Source: Brassicibacter mesophilus
GTDB lineage: Bacteria; Bacillota; Clostridia; Tissierellales; Proteiniboraceae
Assembly (NCBI RefSeq): GCF_050433385.1
Contig: NZ_JBNPXI010000006.1
Coordinates: 130,641-194,640 of the forward strand
Direction of reading: 5' to 3'
Length of the DNA stretch: 64,000 nt
Under the pieces are notes generated by a model that was not told where the DNA came from, made no database searches, and saw only the letters and a program-made list of their open reading frames with translations. Position numbers and translations under genes: made by a program. This document shows, one piece after another, positions 27,437 through 35,341 of the stretch (the stretch's first letter is position 1; each line of letters opens with the position of its first letter).

Positions 27437-28297
27437 TTACTGATAAACAAATGTATCCAATAAACTAAACAACATAATTATCATACTAACTATTTGATTT
27501 ATATTATAGGATGCAATTTTCATTTTCTTTTCATTGGCAGGTGATACTATGTAGTGCTCAAGTATCAGTAATATAGCACTAATAAATATCCCAGCTAAAT
27601 ATATCCACCCCATATTCATAATAAAGTAAAGACTAAATAAAAGTAAAACCATTACAAGATGGAACATACTTGAAATAAAAAGTGCATAATTAAGTCCAAA
27701 TCTAGCTGGAATCGAAAATAATCCATTTTGTCTGTCAAAATCTATGTCCTGTGTTCCATAAATTATGTCAAATCCAGATACCCATAGTGTTACAATTGTA
27801 GCAAGAATAAAAGGTGGAAATGCAAACTTTCCTGTAACTGCAAGCCATGCCCCAACTGGAGCACCTGCACATGCTATTCCTAGAATTATATGGCACGCCC
27901 AAGTAAACCTTTTGGTATAAGAATAAGTAAAAAACAGTAAAAGTGCAGCTGGTGTGAGCATAAAGCAAAGTGGATTTAGTTTATATGCTGCAAAAATAAA
28001 TATTATGAAACAAAATATAACTATGCCCCACGCCTCATACTCTTTTACTATACCTTTAGGCATATGACGATTTGCAGTTCTAGGGTTTTTCTTATCTATA
28101 TCTTTATCTACAATCCTATTTAAAGCATTAGCTCCATTCCTTGCTCCAATCAATGCAACTAATATCCATAGTACAGTATCTAGAGATGGTAATCCTTTTG
28201 CAGCCCATACCATACTGATTAATGCAAAAGGAAGTGAAAATAACGTATGGGAGAACATTACTAGTTCCCCATACGTTCTAATCTTCTTTAAAACCAT
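27437..28297 (-). CDS. ubiA: UbiA-family polyprenyltransferase
   Basis: Attaches a polyprenyl chain to an aromatic ring acid within the membrane (286 aa, about eight helices). Both metal-diphosphate motifs are present: NRIVDKDIDKKNPRT (residues about 61-75) and DIIYGTQDIDFDRQNGLFSIP. Its start overlaps the end of the UbiD gene by 20 bp. Next to UbiD and a polyprenyl synthase, the likely role is (demethyl)menaquinone assembly, equivalent to MqnP of the futalosine route or DmkA of the Listeria electron-transfer locus. The headgroup is not determined by the sequence. Confidence 0.9.
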   Translation of the reverse strand: MVLKKIRTYGELVMFSHTLFSLPFALISMVWAAKGLPSLDTVLWILVALIGARNGANALNRIVDKDIDKKNPRTANRHMPKGIVKEYEAWGIVIFCFIIFIFAAYKLNPLCFMLTPAALLLFFTYSYTKRFTWACHIILGIACAGAPVGAWLAVTGKFAFPPFILATIVTLWVSGFDIIYGTQDIDFDRQNGLFSIPARFGLNYALFISSMFHLVMVLLLFSLYFIMNMGWIYLAGIFISAILLILEHYIVSPANEKKMKIASYNINQIVSMIIMLFSLLDTFVYQ

Positions 28298-29723
28298 ATT
28301 CTTTCCACCTCTTATCTACCAATTCTTTGATGTCCTGTGACATCTCAATATCATCCGGCCAAGGTCTCATATGACTTTCTGTTGTCCATTTTTTTGTCGC
28401 ATCAATACCTAGTCTGTGTCCAAAATGTGCATGATCTGAGGCATGATCCAAAGCATCTAATGGACCTTCAGATATAATTAAATCTCGTTTTGGATCAATG
28501 TTGTTGAAAACTTTCCAAGCTACTGTGGATAGATCATGTGGATCAACATTTTCATCTACAATAATAATCATTTTTGTATACATCATTTGTCCTAGTCCCC
28601 ACAAAGCATACATTACTTTCTGAGCGTGCTTTGGAAATGCCTTTTTAATAGAAACAATGACGCAATTATGAAATACTCCTTCTAAAGGAAAATTCATATC
28701 AACTATTTCTGGACACTGAACCTTTATAAGAGGAAGGAAAATTCTCTCGGTAGCTTTTCCTATATAACAATCTTCCATAGGAGGCTTTCCGACAATAGTA
28801 GCTGGATATATAGGCTTTTTCTTTCTAGTAATCTTCTCAACATGAAAAACAGGATACATATCAGCCAATGAATAGTATCCTGTATGATCTCCAAATGGCC
28901 CTTCAAGCTTCATTTCGTCAAGATTAACGTATCCCTCTAATATAAATTCTGCATTTGCAGGAACATATATATCATTGGTCACACACTTTACTATTTCTAA
29001 CGGTGACTTTCTTAAAAATCCAGAAAAAATCATCTCATCTATCATTTTAGGAAGCGGAGCAGTAGCAGAATATATAGTTGCAGGGTCGCACCCTAATGCA
29101 ACTGCAACTGGCATTTTCTTTCCAAGCTTTCTATATTTCTCATATATCTCTCTGCCATCTTTATGCAGATGCCAATGCATTCCTGTAGTTTTTTTATCAT
29201 AAACCTGAAGTCTATACATTCCCATGTTTTGCTGCCCAGTTTCTGGATCCTTTGTAATCACTAAAGGAAGAGTCATATATCTTCCTCCATCTTGAGGCCA
29301 ACACTTTAATATAGGTAGTTTGTCCAGGTCAGGAGCTTCTATAACTTCTTGACAAGCTGCTTTAGTTACCTTCTTAGGAAATACTCTTGCAAGTCTTGCA
29401 AGCTTAGGAACTGATTTTATTTTATTAACTAATGTCACATAATTAGACATATCCATAAAATCCACTATTGTATCAGCTATCTCGTCTAGTTCCTCTACTT
29501 CAAGTCCAAGATTCATTCTTTCATAAGTGCCTAAAGTATTTATTACTAAAGGATATGGTGAGCCTTTAATATTTTTGAATAATAAGGCTTTGCCATACTT
29601 TTTAGATACTCTATCAGCTATTTCAGTAATCTCTAAATCACTATCTACTTCTACATCGATTTCATGTAAAAGGTTTTCTTTACTGAGACAATCTATAAAG
29701 TCCTGTAAATCCTTATAAGCCAT
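28278..29723 (-). CDS. ubiD: UbiD-family (prenylated-FMN) decarboxylase
   Basis: Decarboxylates an aromatic acid using prenylated FMN (481 aa, normal UbiD length). Family landmarks visible are GMYRLQVYDKKTTGMHWHLHKDG, the GPFGDHTGYY segment with conserved acidic/His residues, and the central ALGCDPATIYSATAPLP. It lies between polyprenyl synthase and UbiA, so the predicted substrate is the prenylated product of UbiA, as for MqnL in the futalosine route. The prFMN-making partner UbiX is not in this window. Confidence 0.9.
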   Translation of the reverse strand: MAYKDLQDFIDCLSKENLLHEIDVEVDSDLEITEIADRVSKKYGKALLFKNIKGSPYPLVINTLGTYERMNLGLEVEELDEIADTIVDFMDMSNYVTLVNKIKSVPKLARLARVFPKKVTKAACQEVIEAPDLDKLPILKCWPQDGGRYMTLPLVITKDPETGQQNMGMYRLQVYDKKTTGMHWHLHKDGREIYEKYRKLGKKMPVAVALGCDPATIYSATAPLPKMIDEMIFSGFLRKSPLEIVKCVTNDIYVPANAEFILEGYVNLDEMKLEGPFGDHTGYYSLADMYPVFHVEKITRKKKPIYPATIVGKPPMEDCYIGKATERIFLPLIKVQCPEIVDMNFPLEGVFHNCVIVSIKKAFPKHAQKVMYALWGLGQMMYTKMIIIVDENVDPHDLSTVAWKVFNNIDPKRDLIISEGPLDALDHASDHAHFGHRLGIDATKKWTTESHMRPWPDDIEMSQDIKELVDKRWKEYGFKED

Positions 29724-29744
29724 TAAATCCTCTCCTTATGTTTA

Positions 29745-30716
29745 CTAATAGTTTCTGCTTAATAGTTTTTTAACTGCATATCTTATAATCTCTTTTGCCT
29801 CACATTCTGGAAGTTTATCGACACTATCAAGTGCCTTCTGTGTGTATTTATCTGCAACAGCCTTAGCCTTTTCTATTCCTTTATATTCTTTTACTAATGA
29901 AATCACTTTCATTGTCTCCTCATCATTAAGAGCCTTTTTATCAATTAATTTCAATATTTTTTGTTCTTTATCATTCTCCAATGCATATATGAGTGGCAGC
30001 GTATAATATCCTCTCTTTAGATCCCTCAAAGCTGCTTTTCCCAATAATTTAGAATCTCCGTTATAATCAAGTAAATCATCCATTATCTGAAAAGCCATTC
30101 CGCTGTTATATCCTATTCTAGCCAGAAGCTTTGAAGTAGATTTGTCACATTCTGCCTCGTTAGCTCCAACATAAAAGCTAAGTGCAAATAATGCAGCAGT
30201 TTTACCTGATATTATTCTAATGTATTTTCTAAAGTTCATGTTTTTCCCATACCTGAGGTTGTATTGTCGTATTTCTCCCATACATATCTTAGATATTACC
30301 TTTGAAATATTTTTTAAATCTTCCATTGTATAGTCATACTCAGAAAGCATCATAATACACTGACAGAAAAGAAAATCTCCAATATATACAGCATAGTCCT
30401 TTCCATACTTGTGCTGTATTGTCTCACATCCTCTTCTCAATTTAGAATCATCAATAATATCATCATGTACTAAAGTAGCTAAGTGTAGCATTTCAATAAC
30501 TGCAGCTATATTATGAAGCTTTTTTTCATCATAGTTACCAAATTTACTAGCCAGTAACAAAAAGGCGGGTCTTAACATTTTTCCTCCGCCTTCAACCATT
30601 GGTAAAATTGATTCTTCTAAGTAATTCTCTCTGGATTTAATGTTTTTCTTTATAATATTTCTAACGTCATCTAATTCATCAATAACTCGAGGGAAATCTT
30701 TCCAAAATTTATTCAT
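29745..30716 (-). CDS. Trans-polyprenyl diphosphate synthase
   Basis: Builds the all-trans isoprenoid tail for a membrane quinone (323 aa). The first aspartate-rich motif is LVHDDIIDDSKLRRG and the second is FQIMDDLLDYNGD. The ATG at 30716 follows AAAGGTGATGAG; 28 open codons upstream belong to the leader. It is comparable to HepT/IspB and to DmkB of the Listeria locus. Chain length cannot be read reliably by eye. A TATAAT box at 30832-30837 and the terminator at 30922 suggest its own promoter for this gene, ubiD and ubiA. Confidence 0.92.
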   Translation of the reverse strand: MNKFWKDFPRVIDELDDVRNIIKKNIKSRENYLEESILPMVEGGGKMLRPAFLLLASKFGNYDEKKLHNIAAVIEMLHLATLVHDDIIDDSKLRRGCETIQHKYGKDYAVYIGDFLFCQCIMMLSEYDYTMEDLKNISKVISKICMGEIRQYNLRYGKNMNFRKYIRIISGKTAALFALSFYVGANEAECDKSTSKLLARIGYNSGMAFQIMDDLLDYNGDSKLLGKAALRDLKRGYYTLPLIYALENDKEQKILKLIDKKALNDEETMKVISLVKEYKGIEKAKAVADKYTQKALDSVDKLPECEAKEIIRYAVKKLLSRNY

Positions 30717-30831
30717 CTCATCACCTTTATTCATACAATTTAGATTAGAACAGATATTTATAGACATACTATATGGCAGAAAACTATCAGTGTATGTCAT
30801 TATTTGTATTTTCTTGCATACTATTAGTTAT

Positions 30832-30837
30832 ATTATA
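30832..30837 (-). promoter_or_regulatory. Candidate -10 box for the polyprenyl synthase-ubiD-ubiA operon
   Basis: A perfect TATAAT (minus strand) lies about 115 bp upstream of the polyprenyl synthase ATG and downstream of the NDH-2 terminator. No good -35 match is found at 17 bp, so a factor-assisted promoter is possible. Confidence 0.4.
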
Positions 30838-30921
30838 CCGTGATTTAAGCTAAATTGGTATTAAATTGGGACACTTTATAATATTAATATAATTCAAATA
30901 AAATTCTCATAAATAATCAAA

Positions 30922-30951
30922 TGTCCTTCTAAAGAAATCTTTAAAAGGACA
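30922..30951 (-). terminator. Terminator or processing hairpin after the NDH-2 gene
   Basis: TGTCCTTcTAAAGA pairs with TCTTTAaAAGGACA, a 13-bp stem with one mismatch, 17 bp past the NDH-2 stop. The minus-strand tail is only moderately T-rich, so partial read-through into the downstream quinone genes is likely. Confidence 0.65.
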
Positions 30952-30967
30952 CTTGAATTAATTGCTT

Positions 30968-32845
30968 TTAATCAATATACAGGTAGGATTTCCTTACCCA
31001 TCCTATTTTCTTCCATCTTTTCTTTAAGAAAGGTAGTACATAATAATCTAAACCAAATGTACTTCCTGAGCCTCCTATTAAAGCTACTCCTGCAGCTAAA
31101 TACCATAACATCTCTGTAGGTGCCATTCCAGACGACCATATCATAACACCCATAGCTATAGAAATTATCGATGCAAGGGCACTAAATAAGCCTACTATTA
31201 ACATTAATCCTACAATAATTTCTGCAATTACCATACCTGCTTGGAACACTTCTGCTAATGTAGTATATCCACCATCACCAGTATAGAAAAATGTATCCAT
31301 TGACCATTTTACAATATTTTCTATAAAACCTGGTACTGGCAATGCTGTTCCCCATTGAGAAGCAGCTTCTGCTGCTGCCTGACCACCTGCTGAAGCTGCA
31401 GCTGTTGCATCTGCTGCTGCTGACGCTCCTGCAGTTGCAGCTGTAGGTGGCGGAGGAATCAAAAATATTTTTGATGGATCTTTAATTATTCCTGGCAACT
31501 TGTGTAATCCCTGCTCTAACCATTTGTATCCAACGAACATTCTTAAAGGTAATAACCAGAAATTTGGAGAAGCCTTTGAAAAATATCCGCCTACTAAGCT
31601 TCTGTTATCTTTAATATGGAATATCTCATGCATTAAATATGACCAGCATTTATTAAATCCTGCTACTTGGAAGAAATATACGATGTTAATAAAATGCTTA
31701 ACAAACATTGCAAAGAATCCTGAAAGTCCAAAAAACTTACCTGGCATACCTAAATGTGCTAATCCATACCTTCCACCGATACAAACCATTGCACCATGGA
31801 ATGCTGGATTGTATGACTTTTTCTCTCCACCTTTAATATCTGCAAAAATATTATGTGCTACTAATGAAGCTGAGTGTTCAGCATTTTCAACCATCTGAGG
31901 AACTGGTCTCTTTAATCCCTCAGGCATGTAGAAGATATTATCTCCTACTGCATAAACATTTTCATAATCTAGTGATTGAAGCTTATCGTTAGTAGCTATT
32001 CTTTTCCTTCCTTCTTGCTTAAGCTCCATTTTTCCAACTATATCCGAGCCTTCGACACCTGCTGCCCATACTACAGTATTAGTGTCTATGCTACCTTTGT
32101 CACCCATTGTAACTAAATCATTGCTGACCTCTGTTATTCCTGCTCCAGTTATGATTTGAACGCCTAATTTTCTAAGTCTTTTTTCTGCTTTATTTATTAA
32201 TTTATCTGGGAATATAGGGAGAATTTTAGGAAGCGCATCTACTACATATAGTTTGACTTCTTCCTCATCTACATAGAAATCCTTGCAAAGTCTATTTTTC
32301 CACTCTGCTAGTTCCCCTATCATCTCAACACCTGTAAATCCCCCACCTACTACTACAAATGTAAGCATTTTCTTTCTTTTCTCTCTATCAGTTTCTTTAA
32401 CTGCTTCTCTAAACATATTCAATATATGTTCTTTCAAATTTACAGCATCTTCATATGACCAAAGCTTGTGAGTATATTCTTTTGCACCTGGAATACCAAA
32501 ATAAGTTGGTTGACATCCAGTCCCCACAACAAGATAATCATACTCATAAGAATTTTTTGATGATTTCAATACCTGGTTTTTAAAGTCTAATTCAGTTATT
32601 TCGTCAAGTATAACGTTTACCTTACGCTTCTCAAATATTTTTGCTAGTTCAATTCTTATTGAATCCTCTGGCGCTCTATTTGCTGCTACCTCATGAAGCT
32701 CAGTAAGTAAAGTTTGATATGGCTTTTTATCTATAAGAGTGATTTCGATGTTCTCATCTTTTTTGAACTTTTTAGCAAGCTTCTTTGCTGTCAATACTCC
32801 ACCATATCCGCCGCCGAGTATGATTATTTTTTTCGTATCTTGCAT
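30968..32845 (-). CDS. Type II NADH dehydrogenase fused to a DoxX-like membrane domain
   Basis: Oxidises NADH and reduces membrane quinone without pumping protons. Residues 1 to about 400 are a standard NDH-2: FAD motif ILGGGYGG (9-16), NADH motif VVVGGGFTGVE (164-174), second FAD motif VYAVGDN and the quinone-site-like QMVENAEHSA. Instead of ending in an amphipathic anchor, the protein continues with a membrane region from about residue 440, a low-complexity Ala-rich linker (about 467-500), then four hydrophobic helices resembling DoxX (EVFQAGMVIAEIIVGLMLIVG). At 625 aa it is about 200 longer than usual. NDH-2 with a membrane extension is a hallmark of Gram-positive electron-transfer loci. 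The ATG at 32845 follows AAGGAGG. Confidence 0.92.
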   Translation of the reverse strand: MQDTKKIIILGGGYGGVLTAKKLAKKFKKDENIEITLIDKKPYQTLLTELHEVAANRAPEDSIRIELAKIFEKRKVNVILDEITELDFKNQVLKSSKNSYEYDYLVVGTGCQPTYFGIPGAKEYTHKLWSYEDAVNLKEHILNMFREAVKETDREKRKKMLTFVVVGGGFTGVEMIGELAEWKNRLCKDFYVDEEEVKLYVVDALPKILPIFPDKLINKAEKRLRKLGVQIITGAGITEVSNDLVTMGDKGSIDTNTVVWAAGVEGSDIVGKMELKQEGRKRIATNDKLQSLDYENVYAVGDNIFYMPEGLKRPVPQMVENAEHSASLVAHNIFADIKGGEKKSYNPAFHGAMVCIGGRYGLAHLGMPGKFFGLSGFFAMFVKHFINIVYFFQVAGFNKCWSYLMHEIFHIKDNRSLVGGYFSKASPNFWLLPLRMFVGYKWLEQGLHKLPGIIKDPSKIFLIPPPPTAATAGASAAADATAAASAGGQAAAEAASQWGTALPVPGFIENIVKWSMDTFFYTGDGGYTTLAEVFQAGMVIAEIIVGLMLIVGLFSALASIISIAMGVMIWSSGMAPTEMLWYLAAGVALIGGSGSTFGLDYYVLPFLKKRWKKIGWVRKSYLYID

Positions 32846-33245
32846 ACCCTGTCCCTCCTTTTAAATACTCTATAAAAAACATGATAATAAATTAGTGCTG
32901 TTTCGATATTTCCCTTAAAATATTCAGTTTTCTTAGTTAAAATTTTATCATAACGCTTTTAAATGTCTATACGTATCTGTTTTTTGGTCATTAGAGATAC
33001 ATTTTGTAAATTTTGTTCATGAATAATTTCATTAAAACTGTCAAAAATATATTTATTTATGATGAAAATTAAATATACTTTGTTTTTCTTTAAACAATCT
33101 ATTAATAGTGTTATAATAAAAAATATATAGTGCTGTTTCACTTGTATCAAGCTATTTTCCGTTCGATATTTCCTTTCTATTGCATTTTCTTTTCAATTAG
33201 CATTTAGTTTCTTCTGTTCCAATTAATTCAAGCAGGAGGTTTTCT
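32846..33245. other. Divergent promoter region between NDH-2 and apbE
   Basis: This 400-bp AT-rich region must contain the promoters of both halves of the electron-transfer locus. It holds a Rex-like 18-mer (33080-33097), a TATAAT (33112-33117) for apbE, and direct copies of GTGCTGTTTC (32894, 33131) and TTCGATATTTCC (32901, 33163). A 63-codon minus-strand frame in it has no ribosome site and is not called. Confidence 0.6.
33080..33117 (+). promoter_or_regulatory. Candidate apbE promoter with Rex-like operator
   Basis: TTGTTTT-TCTT-TAAACAA (33080-33097) is a near-perfect palindrome of 18 bp. It has the outer TTGTT/AACAA and the 4-bp spacer of the Rex redox-repressor consensus. A TATAAT follows at 33112-33117, so the palindrome would cover the -35 region. 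Rex responds to the NADH/NAD+ ratio. Binding is inferred. Confidence 0.45.
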
Positions 33246-34307
33246 ATGAGAAAAAATAAAAATTTAGTAATATTTGTGTTAATAATTATGATTTTATCAA
33301 GTATTTCTGTAGGATGTAATAAGCAGTCTTCAGATAAACTTCAACAAAATGCACCGTTATCAAAAACTGGCTTCTTCTTAGACACAGTGGTGACTATAAA
33401 AATCTATGAGCAAGTGCCAGAAAGTGTTTTTACAGACATTTTCAATATGATTGAGTCGATTGAAAACAAGATGAGCATACACATTAAAAATAGTGAAGTC
33501 AGCATGATAAATGAAAAAGCCGGGGTATCATATGTTAAAGTTTCTCCAGAAACATTTTATGTAATAGAACGTGGAAAATATTATTCGTCACTTTCAGATG
33601 GACACTTTGACATTAGTATAGGACCATTAGTTCAGCTTTGGGGAATAAACTCTGAAGGTGCTAAAGTACCCACTCAAAAAGAACTCGATACTGCATTAAG
33701 CAAAATTGACTATAATAAAGTGCTTCTTAATAAGTCTGACTCAAGTGTAAAGTTAGCTGAGCAAGGAATGATAATTGATCTTGGAGCAATAGCAAAAGGA
33801 TATGTAGCTGATGAAATAGCAAAGTATTTAAAATCAAAAGATGTAAAAAGTGCTATTATCGATTTAGGTGGCAATGTATATGCCTTAGGAGCAAAAAGTG
33901 GTAACGAACCATGGAGTATTGGTGTTCAAAATCCATTTGAGCCTAGAGGCAAGCATATTGGCATTCTAACACTGAAGGATAAAACAGTAGTAACCTCAGG
34001 GATATACGAAAGATTTTTCGAGGAAAATGGTAAAAGATATCATCATATACTCAATCCTTTTACTGGTTACCCAGTTGAAAATTCATTAGCTGCAGTAGCA
34101 ATTGTAGCTGATAAATCTATTGATGCGGATGGTTTATCAACAACAATTTTCTCATTGGGTCTCAAGGAAGGTAGTGCTTTAATTGAAACCCTTGATGGAA
34201 TTGATGCCATTTTTATTGATAAAGATAAAAATGTATATAAAACTTCAGGTCTAAAAGATGACTTTAATATATCAAATGAAAGCTTTAAATTAAAAGATAT
34301 TGAATAA
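33246..34307 (+). CDS. apbE: FAD:protein FMN transferase, lipoprotein (ApbE/FmnB-like)
   Basis: Attaches FMN covalently to Ser/Thr of FMN-binding domains on the outer membrane face (353 aa). A signal peptide ends in the lipobox VGC (Cys24). ApbE landmarks follow: DTVVTIKIYE, GHFDISIGPLVQLWGI, IIDLGAIAKGYVADEIA, IDLGGNVYALG, and YHHILNPFTGYPVEN with the metal-binding Asp-Ala-type motif SIDADGLSTTIFSLG. The ATG at 33246 follows GCAGGAGG. Its likely clients are the lipoproteins at 25439 and 38617. It starts the plus-strand half of the electron-transfer locus. Confidence 0.94.
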   Translation: MRKNKNLVIFVLIIMILSSISVGCNKQSSDKLQQNAPLSKTGFFLDTVVTIKIYEQVPESVFTDIFNMIESIENKMSIHIKNSEVSMINEKAGVSYVKVSPETFYVIERGKYYSSLSDGHFDISIGPLVQLWGINSEGAKVPTQKELDTALSKIDYNKVLLNKSDSSVKLAEQGMIIDLGAIAKGYVADEIAKYLKSKDVKSAIIDLGGNVYALGAKSGNEPWSIGVQNPFEPRGKHIGILTLKDKTVVTSGIYERFFEENGKRYHHILNPFTGYPVENSLAAVAIVADKSIDADGLSTTIFSLGLKEGSALIETLDGIDAIFIDKDKNVYKTSGLKDDFNISNESFKLKDIE

Positions 34308-34326
34308 AATCAGAGGAGAATTATCA

Positions 34327-35277
34327 ATGAAAAAAAACATAGCAGTTTTTTTATTAATTTTACTAGCAATCTCATTTTCTGTAGGATGTTCTAAAAATAT
34401 CGAACAGAATACATCCGTAGAAAGTCAGTCAACATTAACTATAGGACTTATGCCAGATGTTGATTCAATACCATTCATTATTGCCGAACATAATGGCTAT
34501 TTTAAGGATGAAGGATTAAATATAAAAATAGAACACTTCAAGAGTGCCATGGATAGAGATACAGCTATACAGACAGGAAACATAGATGGAGCTATCTCAG
34601 ATATGCTTGCTGTAGTTTTTTTAAATGACAATAATTTCGATATAAAGATAACATCAAAGACAGATGGCAGCTTTAAGCTTATTTCATCAAAACAGTCAAA
34701 TATAACTGACTTAAAACAATTTAATAATAATAGCATAGGCATATCTAAAAACACAATAATCGAATATTTAACCGATAGAATTCTTGATGCCAACGATGTA
34801 AGTATCGATGCTATAGAAAAAGTTGCTATTCCTAAAATTCCAACTCGTTTAGAAATGTTACAAAACGGCAAATTAGATTCAGCAACCTTACCTGAGCCTC
34901 TTGCTAGTGTTGCAATTTCTAATGATGGAAACTTGTTAAATAGTTCAGACCAACTAGGAATCAATCCAGGTGTAATGATTTTTACCAGTAAATCAATAAA
35001 TGAAAAACCTGATGAAATAAAGGCTCTTTATAGAGCTTACAATAAGGCTGTTCAATATTTAATTTCTAATCAAAAAGAAGATTATATAGATGTCTTAATA
35101 AAAGAGGCTGGTTTCCCTGAGATAGTAAAAGATACTTTATCGCTTCCTCAATATACAAATGCAGCAATGCCAGAAGAGAAAGAATTTAATGAGGTCATGA
35201 ATTGGCTTAAATCTAAGGAGCTTACTAAGAATAATTATTCACTAAAAGAGCTTTCTACTAATAATTTTATTCACTAA
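34327..35277 (+). CDS. ABC transporter substrate-binding lipoprotein, SsuA/NMT1-like
   Basis: This is an extracytoplasmic receptor of 316 aa with a lipobox SVGC (Cys18) after a clear signal peptide. The body starts TIGLMPDVDSIPFIIAEHNGYFKDEGLNIKIEHF, the opening of the NMT1/THI5/SsuA fold, and continues with GNIDGAISDM. It begins 19 bp after apbE. The ATG at 34327 follows AGAGGAG. No permease or ATPase is beside it, but the matching SsuBC-type pair is at 25888-27379 on the other arm of the locus. Ligand unknown. Confidence 0.88.
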   Translation: MKKNIAVFLLILLAISFSVGCSKNIEQNTSVESQSTLTIGLMPDVDSIPFIIAEHNGYFKDEGLNIKIEHFKSAMDRDTAIQTGNIDGAISDMLAVVFLNDNNFDIKITSKTDGSFKLISSKQSNITDLKQFNNNSIGISKNTIIEYLTDRILDANDVSIDAIEKVAIPKIPTRLEMLQNGKLDSATLPEPLASVAISNDGNLLNSSDQLGINPGVMIFTSKSINEKPDEIKALYRAYNKAVQYLISNQKEDYIDVLIKEAGFPEIVKDTLSLPQYTNAAMPEEKEFNEVMNWLKSKELTKNNYSLKELSTNNFIH

Positions 35278-35341
35278 TTATTTAGGAAGCCAGCATTAGT
35301 GTTTTAATATTTACAAAATAACATGAAAAAAGGTGTTCATT

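Noticed and set aside
32959..33150. 63-codon minus-strand frame between NDH-2 and apbE
   Set aside because: No ribosome site; it covers the candidate promoter and Rex-like site; sequence looks random.
32846..33245. FMN riboswitch near the flavin genes
   Set aside because: No conserved RFN core sequence seen here or before pplA.
34497..34964. 155-codon minus-strand frame
   Set aside because: Lies wholly inside the substrate-binding lipoprotein gene on the other strand.
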